From Sipunculus nudus (lineage: Eukaryota; Annelida; Sipuncula; Golfingiida; Sipunculidae), in NCBI GenBank assembly GCA_026874595.1, contig CM049320.1:52216714-52280713 (forward strand): a DNA stretch of 64,000 nt. Direction: 5' to 3'. The notes beneath the pieces were generated by a model, which was not told the DNA's origin, did no database searches, and saw only the letters and a program-made list of their open reading frames with translations. Of this stretch, positions 56,701-64,000 are shown one piece after another. Every line of letters starts with the position of its first letter. Position 1 is the first letter of the stretch. The position numbers were made by a program, and so were the translations under genes.

Positions 56701-58306
56701 GGCTGTGATAACTTACCAGGGCTTTAATGGTTTTCATGAAACTCACCATTTCTACTTACCAATAGATTATCTCGCCCAATTATGATTATGGGTAAAAGCC
56801 ACGCAGATTTAATTATGTCAGAGGTCACAAGACATAAGACGGGTGTATAATGCACATCTGAGGTGTTCTTGTTAATACTCGTTTGGTATATCCTGGTAAA
56901 AAATCTGGTTCACTCCTTATTTGCATAATTTTCTAAATATCAGATCTTTTTTAAAGACATGAAGACGTCTTTTACATTCTTTTACATTCTTTTTTTATTC
57001 TTTTATGTTCTTTTTCATTCCTTTATGTTCTTTTACATTCTTTTATGTTCTTTTACGTTCTTCAACATCTAGTTATCTTTTACATTCTTTAACGTTCTTT
57101 TACGTGATTTAATATTCTTTCTTGTTCTTTTCTTTCAGGCTTACAACACAGAGGAGACGCTTGCTATCTCCAGTCAGGTGATGAACGAGAATAATTTTAG
57201 AATCGCTCTGGAGGAGATCCTGAAAGTAGGAAATTTGGCACGAGAGGACCTCCCTAATAACATTGATTCTCTCTTACCCGAGGAACAGGTGACTCTCCTT
57301 TCAATTTCATATTCTGTGGTTTGCAGGCTTGAACTCATGTTATTGTTCCGTTTTCAGTGTTTTGAATGGGCTCCAATCTAATGGCATTGTTAACTTCACC
57401 AAGTAACTTATTAACATAAGTATATACATTTGTAAATCAGTTGTTTAATACACCCACAAAAGATTCACATTCTCAAACCACAAGGACTAAAGGCTACATC
57501 AAACCAGTTTAAATTCTTCATTTATCTGACAAGTATATAACAAATATATAACTGATCTGATGTTCATAATATTGATATTTATATTAATGCTTGAATAAAA
57601 TAATCATTCGATTCTGGACAGTATAGGCCTGGATAACATACATGAGATAACATTTCAGCTGCAGTTTAAATGTTTGTTCCCATGGGTATGATTGGTGTCT
57701 TATTCACAAAGGCTTCATTTTCGCAAAATATTTGCTTTCAAGAATATAAAGCAAAACATAGTAGATATGTGCGTGTGGGTGTGTTCAGATGAAGAATTCA
57801 TGTAAAACCAACCATTTTACCTTTTCTATAGGCATTAAAAATGGATATTTATATTTGATGATGAAAATAAAACTTTTAATGCACAACAATATAATGACTT
57901 CCAGTTTGGCTGCATTTCCTTATTATGATCAGTATCAGCCAAAACAAGCCAGCCTGTCTTTTTTTTAGTGATATAGCTTACAACATGAGAGAAATTAAGT
58001 GAACTGAGAATGTTTGTACATTGTTGAATGGATTTTCACTCATGTATCACCATACTTTAAAATATTCTCAGATATGATGATACATGAGTCAAAATCCATT
58101 CATTTGCAAAGAACTTTGTAAGCCTTAATGTGCATGAACCTTGAAGTCTTACATCTCTGTTAAAGATATTTGTAATTGTTTTGTAGGTAGCGAAGATGAT
58201 GTCTCTTCTACCACAGAGGATCTTGGACCATGGGCGAGCGATAACTGAAGACGCAATCCGACAAGTGCAATATGTCAGTGAATCTGCGCCAAAACCCTTT
58301 GAGTAG
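41610..58306 (+). CDS. Membrane-anchored JmjC/cupin_8 2-oxoglutarate oxygenase (seven exons, 464 aa)
   Basis: Exons are 41,610-42,106, 43,994-44,102, 44,412-44,561, 55,361-55,522, 56,323-56,529, 57,139-57,288 and 58,187-58,306, all with GT-AG borders and consistent phase, giving 464 residues. Residues 1-62 are polar and disordered, 64-85 form one hydrophobic helix (VILVPVVTGLMVFNVCYIV), and the catalytic cupin starts at ~166 (PVIITDVVPTWPAF). The Fe(II) triad is H286, D288 and H374 (LHMDP and SGWFHQ), and K303 in NAVIKGRKHW aligns with the 2-oxoglutarate lysine of JMJD6. All residues needed for a dioxygenase are present. A single N-terminal helix without a cleavable signal suggests a type II membrane protein with a lumenal or extracellular domain, and sequons at N152, N181 and N291 would fit. 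Substrate is unknown: protein hydroxylation is the usual family role, and histone demethylation is not indicated. No specific vertebrate orthologue is claimed. Confidence 0.88.
42107..43993. other. JmjC gene intron between coding exons 1 and 2
   Basis: 1.9 kb, AT-rich. At 42,866-42,897 is a fragment (AGCATGCTTTATGGGTGATG) shared with 23,483-23,517, so part is an old repeat. No other element was recognised. Confidence 0.6.
43994..44102 (+). CDS. JmjC gene, coding exon 2
   Basis: 109 bp, acceptor TCATTTCTAG, donor GTAAGTTA. Encodes residues 166-202, WPVIITDVVPTWPAFNWTAK onward, the N-terminal strand of cupin_8 domains (usual pattern PVI..G....WPA...W). Confidence 0.93.
44412..44561 (+). CDS. 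JmjC gene, coding exon 3
   Basis: 150 bp, phase 0 at both ends, acceptor TTCTTTAACAG, donor GTAAGTGG. Encodes residues 203-252 with LPLELFYSHIEEAYPTRWTY and VEDELFLTKHPELKKQ, the helical part before the iron-binding strand. The 10.8-kb intron that follows holds most of the gene's transposons. Confidence 0.92.
44562..44729. other. JmjC intron 3, unique left edge
   Basis: Short AT-rich stretch before family C copy 2; no feature. Confidence 0.5.
44730..45899 (+). mobile_element. Family C Helitron-like element, copy 2 (1.17 kb)
   Basis: The 5' end has a near-perfect hairpin, GTATCCGCCAAAAC AGA GTTTTGCGGATAC (44,727-44,756), then TATG and a GCC tract. The body is a tandem of 278-bp units marked by ATCCAAGCTCATATCTCGGG or variant (about 44,943, 45,221, 45,499 and 45,777), each with GTGGCGCCACCTGC and GGTGGTGCCACCT. 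The 3' end is CTGTATT|CTAG at 45,896-45,899, followed by T. Start (A|TC) and stop (CTAG|T) agree with Helitrons, but the 3' hairpin is weak (GTAG...CTAC). No coding capacity. It shares the 5' hairpin plan, GCC tract and 3' CTAG with family B. Confidence 0.7.
45900..46305. other. JmjC intron 3, spacer between transposons
   Basis: About 400 bp of AT-rich sequence without a recognised feature. Confidence 0.5.
46306..47760 (+). mobile_element. Family A repeat, copy d, with 681-bp tandem body
   Basis: The 5' end is TAGCTCAGCTGACT ATA AGTCATCTGAGCTA, a 14-bp stem with one mismatch, followed by GTCCGTCCGTCTGTCC and GGCCGTCCGGCCGTAG. The body is two diverged copies of a 681-bp unit (GCCTAATATCAAAACCACT at 46,565 and 47,246; TTATGGGCC.(A)ACATAATGCA in both), unlike the bodies of copies a, b and c. 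The right end is approximate. Confidence 0.65.
47761..48812. other. JmjC intron 3, AT-rich, nothing supported
   Basis: About 1 kb with no supported exon or repeat. Frames near 48,194-48,656 on both strands are AT-driven. Confidence 0.5.
50500..50690. mobile_element. Perfect 68-bp-arm hairpin in a TA tract
   Basis: Arm 50,500-50,567 (GTCAGAGACGAGATTGAAAT ... GTGATCTCG) is the exact reverse complement of 50,623-50,690, with a 55-bp loop built from related phrases (CCTAGGCGAGATTGCAATTG). Both sides are TA repeats, so pairing continues outward. No coding frame. Likely a small fold-back transposon that inserted into TA DNA, or an extruded palindrome; perfect arms imply youth or homogenisation. 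Confidence 0.85.
50691..50754. repeat. (AT)n microsatellite
   Basis: About 32 AT units directly against the hairpin. Confidence 0.95.
50755..52052. other. JmjC intron 3, AT-rich
   Basis: Apart from the 16-mer at 51,323 nothing is supported. The minus-strand frame at 51,117-51,446 has no recognised domain. Confidence 0.5.
52053..54325 (+). mobile_element. Family B Helitron-like element, copy 2 (2.27 kb)
   Basis: The 5' hairpin GTATCGCCAGAC ATA GTCTGGAGATAC (52,050-52,076) pairs at 11 of 12 positions and is followed by a GCC tract. The 3' end carries GTCTGGGGATACTATGG, the hairpin GGCACC TGC GGTGCC (54,298-54,312), nine bases, then CTAG (54,322-54,325) and T. The 17-mer after the 5' hairpin loop (52,065-52,081) and the 3' 17-mer (54,283-54,299) are direct repeats differing at one base. 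The body is a ~330-bp tandem array. It lies in the large JmjC intron, sense orientation, without coding capacity. Confidence 0.78.
52375..54180. repeat. ~330-bp tandem array with 660-bp higher-order (dimer) structure
   Basis: GGTGGYGCCA recurs at 52,375, 52,701, 53,038, 53,360, 53,698 and 54,020, giving spacings 326, 337, 322, 338 and 322. Long units carry ACATTTATAACCTGTGAGC or ATTTATAACCTGTGAGC; short ones carry CAGTACTGTGAGC. Units 660 bp apart are far more alike than neighbours, so a two-unit block was duplicated as one. Confidence 0.88.
54326..54662. other. JmjC intron 3, spacer
   Basis: AT-rich, between the family B 3' end and a family A 3' terminus; no feature of its own. Confidence 0.45.
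54663..54696 (+). mobile_element. Family A 3' terminus (candidate)
   Basis: CAGCTGAGCGCCATGACCCA followed by TAGGTCCCTTGTTT, nearly identical to 13,301-13,334. It carries an inverted match to the family A 5' GCTCAGCTG and a GACCCAT.GGTC hairpin. No matching 5' end lies close by. Confidence 0.5.
55076..55252. mobile_element. 177-bp MITE with perfect 12-bp CAGTGGAACCCC ends
   Basis: CAGTGGAACCCC (55,076-55,087) and GGGGTTCCACTG (55,241-55,252) are perfectly inverted. TAAT flanks both sides (55,072-55,075 and 55,253-55,256), a probable target duplication. The interior has facing TGGTCGTAATT and ATTACGACCA-like stretches. A related, older copy lies at 58,745-59,289. Confidence 0.78.
55361..55522 (+). 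CDS. JmjC gene, coding exon 4 (iron-binding HxD and 2OG lysine)
   Basis: 162 bp, phase 0 at both ends, acceptor TGTTTTGTAG, donor GTAGAATC. Encodes residues 253-306 including PWDAMLLWGTKHSRSSLHMD, PYNWTGTNAVIKGRKHWK. H286 and D288 are the first two iron ligands, and K303 sits 15 residues after D288, as K204 does after D189 in JMJD6. Confidence 0.95.
55523..56322. other. JmjC intron 4
   Basis: 800 bp. The first part is AT-rich; 55,930-56,120 is GC-richer and resembles repeat-derived DNA without recognisable ends. No exon. Confidence 0.5.
56323..56529 (+). CDS. JmjC gene, coding exon 5 (second iron histidine)
   Basis: 207 bp, phase 0, acceptor TATATTTCTAG, donor GTCAGGTG. Encodes residues 307-375: LFPPGQDHLLYIKKNQLSGF at the start and EFDLLPGELLLIPSGWFHQ at the end. 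H374 completes the Fe(II) triad. The exon is markedly GC-rich (many CTG, GAC, TAC codons) compared with its introns. Confidence 0.95.
56530..56962. other. JmjC intron 5, left part with old repeat
   Basis: The stretch 56,690-56,850 (TTAATGGTTTTCATGAAACT, AATTATGTCAGAGGTCACAAG) resembles 33,440-33,560 and is probably a decayed dispersed repeat. Confidence 0.5.
56963..57138. repeat. TTCTTTTAYRT decamer minisatellite forming the exon 6 polypyrimidine tract
   Basis: TTCTTTTACAT, TTCTTTTATGT and TTCTTTTACGT units repeat about 14 times and run straight into CTTTTCTTTCAG, the acceptor of exon 6. Confidence 0.85.
57139..57288 (+). CDS. JmjC gene, coding exon 6
   Basis: 150 bp, phase 0, acceptor TTTTCTTTCAG, donor GTGACTCT. 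Encodes residues 376-425, starting AYNTEETLAISSQVMNENNF, the strand after the last iron ligand (compare VLN...T.A.T.NF in JMJD6), then a helical tail. Confidence 0.93.
57289..58186. other. JmjC intron 6
   Basis: Near 58,030-58,100 an inverted pair (TGAATGGATTTTCACTCATG and CATGAGTCAAAATCCATTCA, with CATCATA-like loops) can fold. No other feature. Confidence 0.5.
58187..58306 (+). CDS. JmjC gene, last coding exon
   Basis: 120 bp including TAG at 58,304-58,306, acceptor ATTGTTTTGTAG. Encodes residues 426-464, with LPQRILDHGRAITEDAIRQV and ending SESAPKPFE. No ER-retention signal is visible at the C-terminus. Confidence 0.9.
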   Translation, partial: VAKMMSLLPQRILDHGRAITEDAIRQVQYVSESAPKPFE

Positions 58307-58744
58307 AAAAATGACCATCAGTATATTACTGAATTGGAGAAGGTTCCTTGTATAATAAGGGATTTTAGTACTAAAACTTGATAATAATAACAATTTTATA
58401 ACATTTTGTCATAAATATTATAATTATAGGACCGAAAATCCTTCAGGTTTGTGCAAGAACACATGGGATGGTAATGTGCTTTGTAATTTTATATATAAAA
58501 TTCAAGATTCATGATGTTAAATAATAAATTCAAGATGATATGATGATGATAGCATCTCCTGTGTATATTTGTTAGAAGACCCAATGGCCAGTACAAAAGA
58601 GTTTGCAATCAGGCTTTGTCAGTTTATTGATATTTTAATGACACAATGCCAGTCTGTTGTCAGTGTTATGTGAGTTTCTTGTGAGTATAGAACAGTTCCT
58701 AGACCAGTGTCAATGTTAACATGAAACAGTACTTTGTGAGGATA
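58307..58744 (+). terminator. JmjC 3' untranslated region with candidate poly(A) signal
   Basis: AATAAA occurs at 58,523-58,528, about 220 bases after the stop, in AT-rich sequence. The cleavage site is not determinable and later AATAAA motifs exist. Confidence 0.4.
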
Positions 58745-59289
58745 CAGTGAAATCTGTGTTATGAGACCACCCATAAGACTGGCCAAAAGTCATCTTAATT
58801 CACAGGTGGTCTTATTAGTAGTGGTGGGAGTCAGTTCCTTTTTCATAATCGATCATCGGTATAAGCAAACCTATTGATGATCGATAATTAATCGGTTCAG
58901 ACAAATATAAAGAAATATGTAATTATCTGTGAAACTGTATTTTCTTAACCCAGAAAGGATGGCCTTAACAGCCGCAGCGGCAGAAGTTTATTAAGTCCTC
59001 CGTTCTCACATCTAGGCACCGTGTCATACACAGTTACATATGGCAGTTATTTGGGGACACAGACTCATATATGAATCGCGGAATGTGGTTAAAAATGGAA
59101 GAATAATTTTTGCTTGTATTATAAAGGCATTCTTCGAAAACAACAATCATGATTATAATGTAATCGATAGTTGCCTTTGGTGATCGAGCGCTTGAAAGTG
59201 GTAGCAAAGCGACTGACTTCGATAAAACTCGATGATCAGCCCACCACTACTACTTATTAGAGAGGTGGTCTTTAAGAAATGTTCCACTG
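58745..59289. mobile_element. CAGTG...TTCCACTG MITE, interrupted copy
   Basis: Left part 58,745-58,818 (CAGTGAAATCTGTGTTATGA, GGTGGTCTTATTAG) and right part 59,253-59,289 (AGAGGTGGTCTTTAAGAAAT, GTTCCACTG) form one element like 55,076-55,252 but with diverged ends. A hAT-like MITE splits it. Confidence 0.65.
58819..59252. mobile_element. 434-bp hAT-like MITE, nested, 8-bp target duplication
   Basis: CTTATTAG flanks both ends (58,811-58,818 and 59,253-59,260) and fits the hAT preference nTnnnnAn. The ends are TAGTGGTGGG on the left and CCCACCACTACTA on the right. Removing it restores GGTGGTCTTATTAG|AGAGGTGGTC of the host MITE. Inside, inverted TCGATCATCG and CGATGATC phrases occur. No transposase frame. 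Confidence 0.8.
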
Positions 59290-59864
59290 CACTATGTCAG
59301 GTGATGTTCAGAGGATTTGTGACCTTAAAAAGTGGTTTGGTCATTTATAAAGCAAAATGTTTTAAACTTAAGTCTGCCTATTTATCAACAAGGAATTTTT
59401 TTGTGGGTTATCTCTTTCCCAACACGAATCAGTGTCATTCAGCAGTTTTGGCCAAAATCCAAAATAAAGCTTGAGAAGGCAGTTTTGGTTCCTGGATGCT
59501 CCAGCAGATACAGCTCTGTATAAACTTTAGTGAATGCTAGTTTATCTGTGAAGATTATAATGTACAAAAAGTGATTCTTAAACAATGCTCAACATGAACC
59601 GTGATATCAATGATATGAGTAGCAAAGAAATCTTCAAGCTACGTCATCATGTATTTGACATACAAAATTATTTGAAGCAAATGATTTATCCATATTGTAT
59701 CACAAACTCAACAATTCAGTTATAAAGCCTCTTCTTATTTTGAAGTTCCCCCTTAGCTCTAACCAATCAATATATTTTCCTTACAAACTTGATAAATAGT
59801 TACTTCTTTTATCTAAAACCAACCTTTAGCCCTTCGCTCTCCTAAACACCTTTCCCCATTTATA
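59290..59864. other. Intergenic stretch downstream of the JmjC gene
   Basis: A 46-codon frame at 59,585-59,725 (SSKEIFKLRHHVFDIQNYLK in its middle) looks helical but has no splice or start support beyond an ATG. Nothing else is supported. Confidence 0.35.
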
Positions 59865-60345
59865 ATACCCCTTGTACATGGCAAATGAAACAGATTTCAA
59901 ACCATTTAGAAATCGCATTAGAGCATTCACTCGGCAGTCCAAAGTGTTTTCAAACCTTTTAGCCAAAACTTTTTGGATCAGGCTCAGGAGGTAGTTTAAA
60001 ACCATTATGAAAGCAAATCGTTTCATCTGTTTTGCAGAAGTGTCATGTGAATATTCTAGAACGGTTTGAACCTGTTTTCAAATTGCGACTCAGTCACAGC
60101 GCAAGCAAGAAAGCTTGTGTCAGCATGTTGTTACCTTGTTCCACATGTGAAATGTGCACCTCATGCATTTGTGCAAGATGCCTGTGTGAACACACTAAGG
60201 CCGTATCCGCACTTTGTTCGCATCAAAACAGGATTATAAAGGATTATTTGCTAGTGCAGACGTGGCCTAATACAGACTGAAACCGATTTGGCCAAACAGC
60301 TTTGCCCAAATCTGTTTGAAAATATTTGGTGTGTCAAAGGGGTAT
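59865..60345. mobile_element. 481-bp fold-back/MITE with ATACCCCTT ends
   Basis: ATACCCCTTGTACATGGCAAAT-like left end (59,865 on) matches the complement of the right end (ATACCCCTTTGACACACCAAAT from 60,345); AGATTT and AAACAGATTT words continue the match. A smaller inverted pair lies inside at 60,197-60,213 (AAGGCCGTATCCGCACT) and 60,253-60,270 (AGTGCAGACGTGGCCTAA), possibly a second nested MITE. Target duplication not established. Confidence 0.55.
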
Positions 60346-61074
60346 TTCTTTACTTTCTGATGAATAACATCCATAGATTGTTAATACCATCATTTTATAT
60401 CATTTGTTGAAACAACTGGAAGTGAGTCTAAAAGGACTTAATTGGCTGACTCTTGAGTTACTTTGATGTTCGAGTTTGTAACATTTCTTTGGCAATTCAT
60501 TTGCATATTCCATTTGTATATCACATATCAAATGTCAGTGAAATATCTCAACAAAAATATAGAAATGATTAATGAATTGTACCTGTGAAGTAATTGACAT
60601 TTTAAAGCTGTAATGTGTCTTTGGATAATTCTTTAAACTGTATTACTTTTCCAGTGGGTGAATTTGGATATTATATTTGTGGAAATTCTTCACAATTTAA
60701 GCCCTACAGAATCATAACGTAGACAAACAAACAGAGCAAATAAAACATTAGTGAAACCAAGACAACAGCCATGCCACGTAGGTGGAAGCAGCAACTCTTT
60801 AGAAATGGCTGGTTTTCTTAACGAAAATCATTAATAAATATCCCTCAAGCCAGAATCCTATATATTAATGTCCTTGTCTTTACATAGTGGGTAGTGTTTA
60901 TTGCAAAAATGGTACAGGGTTCTGTTAAAATTGAGAATTTCATTTTTGGATATAAAGAAAGTCCTCTTTTTTTTCTTGAACTTATAAACAGAAATTTCAC
61001 CAAACACCTTTTGAATAACATCTGAATAATTTAAACAGATGAGATTAAGAGTGATCTAGGTTGAGAAATTGGTT
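60346..61074. other. Intergenic stretch, nothing recognised
   Basis: AT-rich, no supported feature. Confidence 0.5.
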
Positions 61075-61144
61075 TTGAGATTAAATTAGTTTGAGATTAA
61101 TTTGGTTTGAGATTGAATTAGTTTGAGGCTAACTAGTTTTGAGA
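61075..61144. repeat. 16-bp minisatellite, ~4.5 copies
   Basis: TTGAGATTAAATTAGT-type units with single-base changes. Confidence 0.8.
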
Positions 61145-62332
61145 GAACCACCAGGTTATTGGGTGCTGTAGTGTTCCAGTAAGTGAGACAAATACTGTCC
61201 AATATTACTATTTCTGCTTTTGTTGAGACAAGCATTTACCAGGTTTTAATATTTATGCTATTTATTAGACAAGTTTTTTCCAGTATTAATATTTACTATG
61301 TCTCAGAGAGAAAAACTGATCTCAAGTAGTAATTTTATGGTAGATTGTGGATCAGTGTTTTGATAGACTGAGTTGTACTGTTCTTTTTCCCCCACAGATA
61401 TTCCACAGTGTAACCATTTTAATTCAAATAGGTTGTGATGTAAATTTTTCAATTACAACAGGGTATATTTATTTATTTATCAATCTTACCAAAGCGTCAT
61501 ACAGCCTTTGCCTACATATAATGTATTCAGCTTTCTGTAAACAGTAAAATACTCTGTTAAACAATAATTAAATCATGCTGAATTATAATGTCTCATTTGA
61601 TGTTTTCTTATTGTTCGCCTGGATATTAATTAAGTATCAAAAAGCAGGCTACATCCACAAGAGCTTAAGTCCAGGTTGCCACACATAAATACCCCTATTA
61701 CCCTTAATTGATATGCTTTCTCCATAATTTATTATTAGAGCTTAGTATTTCCATAGATGGTTTAGGCACAAATCACTGCCAGTACATCATATTCAGATCA
61801 CTTGTTCAACATCACAGTTGCATGGAATTCAAATAAGCACAGTTGTGTCATTTTATATACACTTATTGTTGCTCATTATATATACATGTATACAGTAACA
61901 CCTTGTCCCTAGACCTCTGTTCTGAGCAGCAGATGGGGGACTCAAGTGATCAATATAACACCTGTCTCATATTTGAGTACTTGTTACCACGGTAAAAGTC
62001 TACACAAAAATATTTCAAAAGAATTAAAATTATAAATGGGATTTGCAACTTTTTCTTTTTATTTTAGTAAGAAAGTTGCAGCGTGAACCTATACATTAAG
62101 GTATTTACATGGTTATGCTGAAAGGGGTCATATTATGTGAGGTTTACTAAAGTTTTTCACTTGAATAACTTTGAAAAAAAAGTTATTTCATTGAATGTGA
62201 ACTTAAAAAATGTAGTTATAGAATTTTGTTTGTGAATTTTTGCAGAAGCCTTCACACGAACTGGTTTAAATCTGAACTTGCCTAATTGATACATATCATA
62301 AGGCATTTTCTTTAGTTCAGTATACACACATG

Positions 62333-62338
<6 letters not shown>
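61145..62338. other. Intergenic stretch, nothing recognised
   Basis: AT-rich, unique-looking. No exon or repeat is supported. Confidence 0.5.

Positions 62339-62392
<54 letters not shown>
62339..62392. repeat. (TA)n microsatellite
   Basis: About 27 TA units, flanked by inverted ACATGTATA and TACACATGTA words. Confidence 0.95.
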
Positions 62393-62397
<5 letters not shown>

Positions 62398-62496
62398 GTA
62401 TATATATACACACACACAATGAAACCTATGTAATAAGTTATAACCAATATGAATGTGTTCCGTTTGCTATAGGGTGATCTTAATAGACAGATTCCA

Positions 62497-62501
<5 letters not shown>

Positions 62502-62549
<48 letters not shown>
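62502..62549. repeat. (TA)n microsatellite
   Basis: About 23 TA units. Confidence 0.95.
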
Positions 62550-62552
<3 letters not shown>

Positions 62553-63474
62553 AATTGTTTTAAGATTATGAACATATCATGTAAATATAAAACTTTCAGT
62601 TGCAGGCAATTGTGAAAACTGCATACTTAAACAAGTTTAATTATTTCACACACAGATGGCATTTGTGTTTTTACATATTGTTTTTTTTTATGCATTTAAA
62701 TAGTCCTTCGAGTAAGGTTTTGATTTAAGTACATGTGTCAAACTCCCAGTTACAGACAAATATATGTGTGATTTAATATGTATTTAGTGATTTATTGAGC
62801 AGATCAGTCTTCTGTGTCCAAACATGTAGTTCCAGAAAGTGTCACAGGGGTCGCTAGTGTTGTAGATCAGATCGGAAATTCCTACCAAAGCATGCCCAAC
62901 GCCATCACACATGCTGCAATTTATGTTCACATAATGTAACAAATAATATATATTGAAGCTCATTTAAAGATTTATGCATAATAAAGCACAAGTTGTGATA
63001 TATGTACATTCCTCGATCGATTTAGCATTATCAAGCAGTTAACCATTGTATGTGTAATAATTTATTGCCATTCATTTGCACTATGTGACTTCTTTTTTTC
63101 TTGTATAAAATGTTTAACCCACCGTATAAATTAGTATTTATTTTTAATTCATTTACCATAGCCTTCTATGTTTATTTTACCCTTACTTATATTAATTTTA
63201 AAATGGATGCTTTGTGTTTAACTTTACTTAACTTTTGCTAACAACTTATTATTTTATGAAGGTTGTGATGTAATACAACATTTGTTGTATTATTATTTTT
63301 TTTATAAGTGTTGCTTTTTTGTAGTTTTGTAGAATCCAGCATACTAAGTATGGATATGATAATCTTGCTTTCAATTAAAGGGTCATGAGTTTTGATATTA
63401 CTCTTGTTTATAATTGGTTGAGAGTGAAAGTGTATGAAAAAGATCTATACACTTATACAAGCAGGTTCATTCCT
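62550..63474. other. AT-rich intergenic stretch, nothing recognised
   Basis: No supported feature. Confidence 0.5.
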
Positions 63475-63788
63475 CTTTCCCCATCTCTCACATTCTCACT
63501 CACTCTCACTTGCTCACTCTCACAAACTTGCCTATTCTAACACAATATCTCATACACATTCACACTCACATGCTCTCACTCTGACACACCCTCGCTCTGA
63601 CACTTTCACACACTTACACACTTTCACTCACACTCACATGCTCACTCTCTCACACACACTCTCACACTTTCACACACTCTCACACATTCTCTCCACTCTC
63701 TCACACATTTCCCTCATACAGACACTATCACACTCACTGTCACCCTTGTTCTCTTATCTCTCTCTCTCTCCTTTCTCTCTTTCTTTCT

Positions 63789-63860
<72 letters not shown>
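63475..63860. repeat. CA/CT-rich simple sequence ending in (CT)n
   Basis: Degenerate CACTCTCACA-type repeats to about 63,745, then CTCTTT and a pure (CT)n tract of about 27 units ending near 63,859. His/Ser/Leu-rich and Glu/Arg-rich frames through it are artefacts. Confidence 0.92.
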
Positions 63861-63861
<1 letters not shown>

Positions 63862-63967
63862 GCAGAGTGCAACAAGGGCAATATATTTAGCTGCAGTACA
63901 TATAAAAATTCCATTTTAGAAACAGGATATCCAAAAGTCCCCATTAAATCCTAGAAGATGTAGTTTT

Positions 63968-64000
63968 TAGCTCAGCTGACTATAAGTCATCTGAGCTATG
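63968..64000 (+). mobile_element. Family A repeat, copy e (5' hairpin only, cut by window edge)
   Basis: TAGCTCAGCTGACT ATA AGTCATCTGAGCTA TG, identical to the opening of copy d. The body lies beyond the window. Confidence 0.8.

Noticed and set aside
56450-56785. 111-codon frame overlapping exon 5
   Set aside because: It is the out-of-frame shadow of JmjC exon 5 running into the intron.
59585-59725. 46-codon frame with helical composition
   Set aside because: Too short, no splice evidence and no recognised family; mentioned only as a weak possibility.
60032-60280. Cys-rich 82-codon frame
   Set aside because: It lies wholly inside the 59,865-60,345 fold-back and has no partner exons or signal peptide.
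63434-63919. 161-codon His/Ser/Leu-rich open frame
   Set aside because: It is a translation of CA/CT simple sequence; a Glu/Arg-rich frame on the other strand has the same cause.

Overview
The window reads as animal nuclear DNA: AT-rich, spliced genes with GT-AG introns up to about 10.8 kb, many microsatellites, and a dense load of interspersed repeats. The repeat styles (elements opening with a TAGCTCAGCTGACT hairpin followed by GTCCGTCCGTC-like sequence, AGGTCA-rich tandem bodies, CTAG-ending Helitron-like elements, YADD-type non-LTR retrotransposon scraps) suggest a lophotrochozoan, most likely a mollusc. This is inference; no species marker is present.

Two genes are supported. On the minus strand at the left is the 5' end of a GIGYF orthologue (GYF-domain translational repressor). 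It has a 60-bp exon with the start codon, encoding MAETLKFGPEW, and a probable untranslated first exon and promoter near 6.0-6.2 kb. Its remaining exons lie left of the window. On the plus strand at the right is a complete seven-exon gene (41,610-58,306) for a 464-residue JmjC/cupin_8 2-oxoglutarate-Fe(II) oxygenase. It has an N-terminal membrane anchor, an HxD...H iron triad and a JMJD6-like lysine, and its promoter and untranslated exon probably lie at 35.5-35.7 kb. The two genes are head to head about 29 kb apart.

The rest is mostly mobile DNA. Family A (TAGCTCAGCTGACT 5' hairpin) has five 5' ends in the window, with unrelated tandem-repeat bodies behind the same end. Family B (24.0-26.6 and 52.1-54.3 kb) and family C (27.8-33.0 kb, split, and 44.7-45.9 kb) share a GTATC...GATAC 5' hairpin, a GCC-rich stretch and a CTAG|T 3' end, consistent with non-autonomous Helitron-like elements. 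Some tandem units are shared between families. Nested insertions can be resolved from target duplications: a 4.1-kb element inside family C (9 bp), two copies of a ~470-bp MITE (9 bp each), a 434-bp hAT-like MITE inside another MITE (8 bp), and a MITE next to LINE remnants (about 12 bp). There are also a 956-bp element with ~100-bp inverted ends, a perfect 68-bp-arm hairpin in a TA tract, a tRNA-derived SINE and several fold-backs.

No rRNA, functional tRNA, CRISPR or prokaryotic-type operon was seen. Most long open frames lie in microsatellites or repeats and are not genes.
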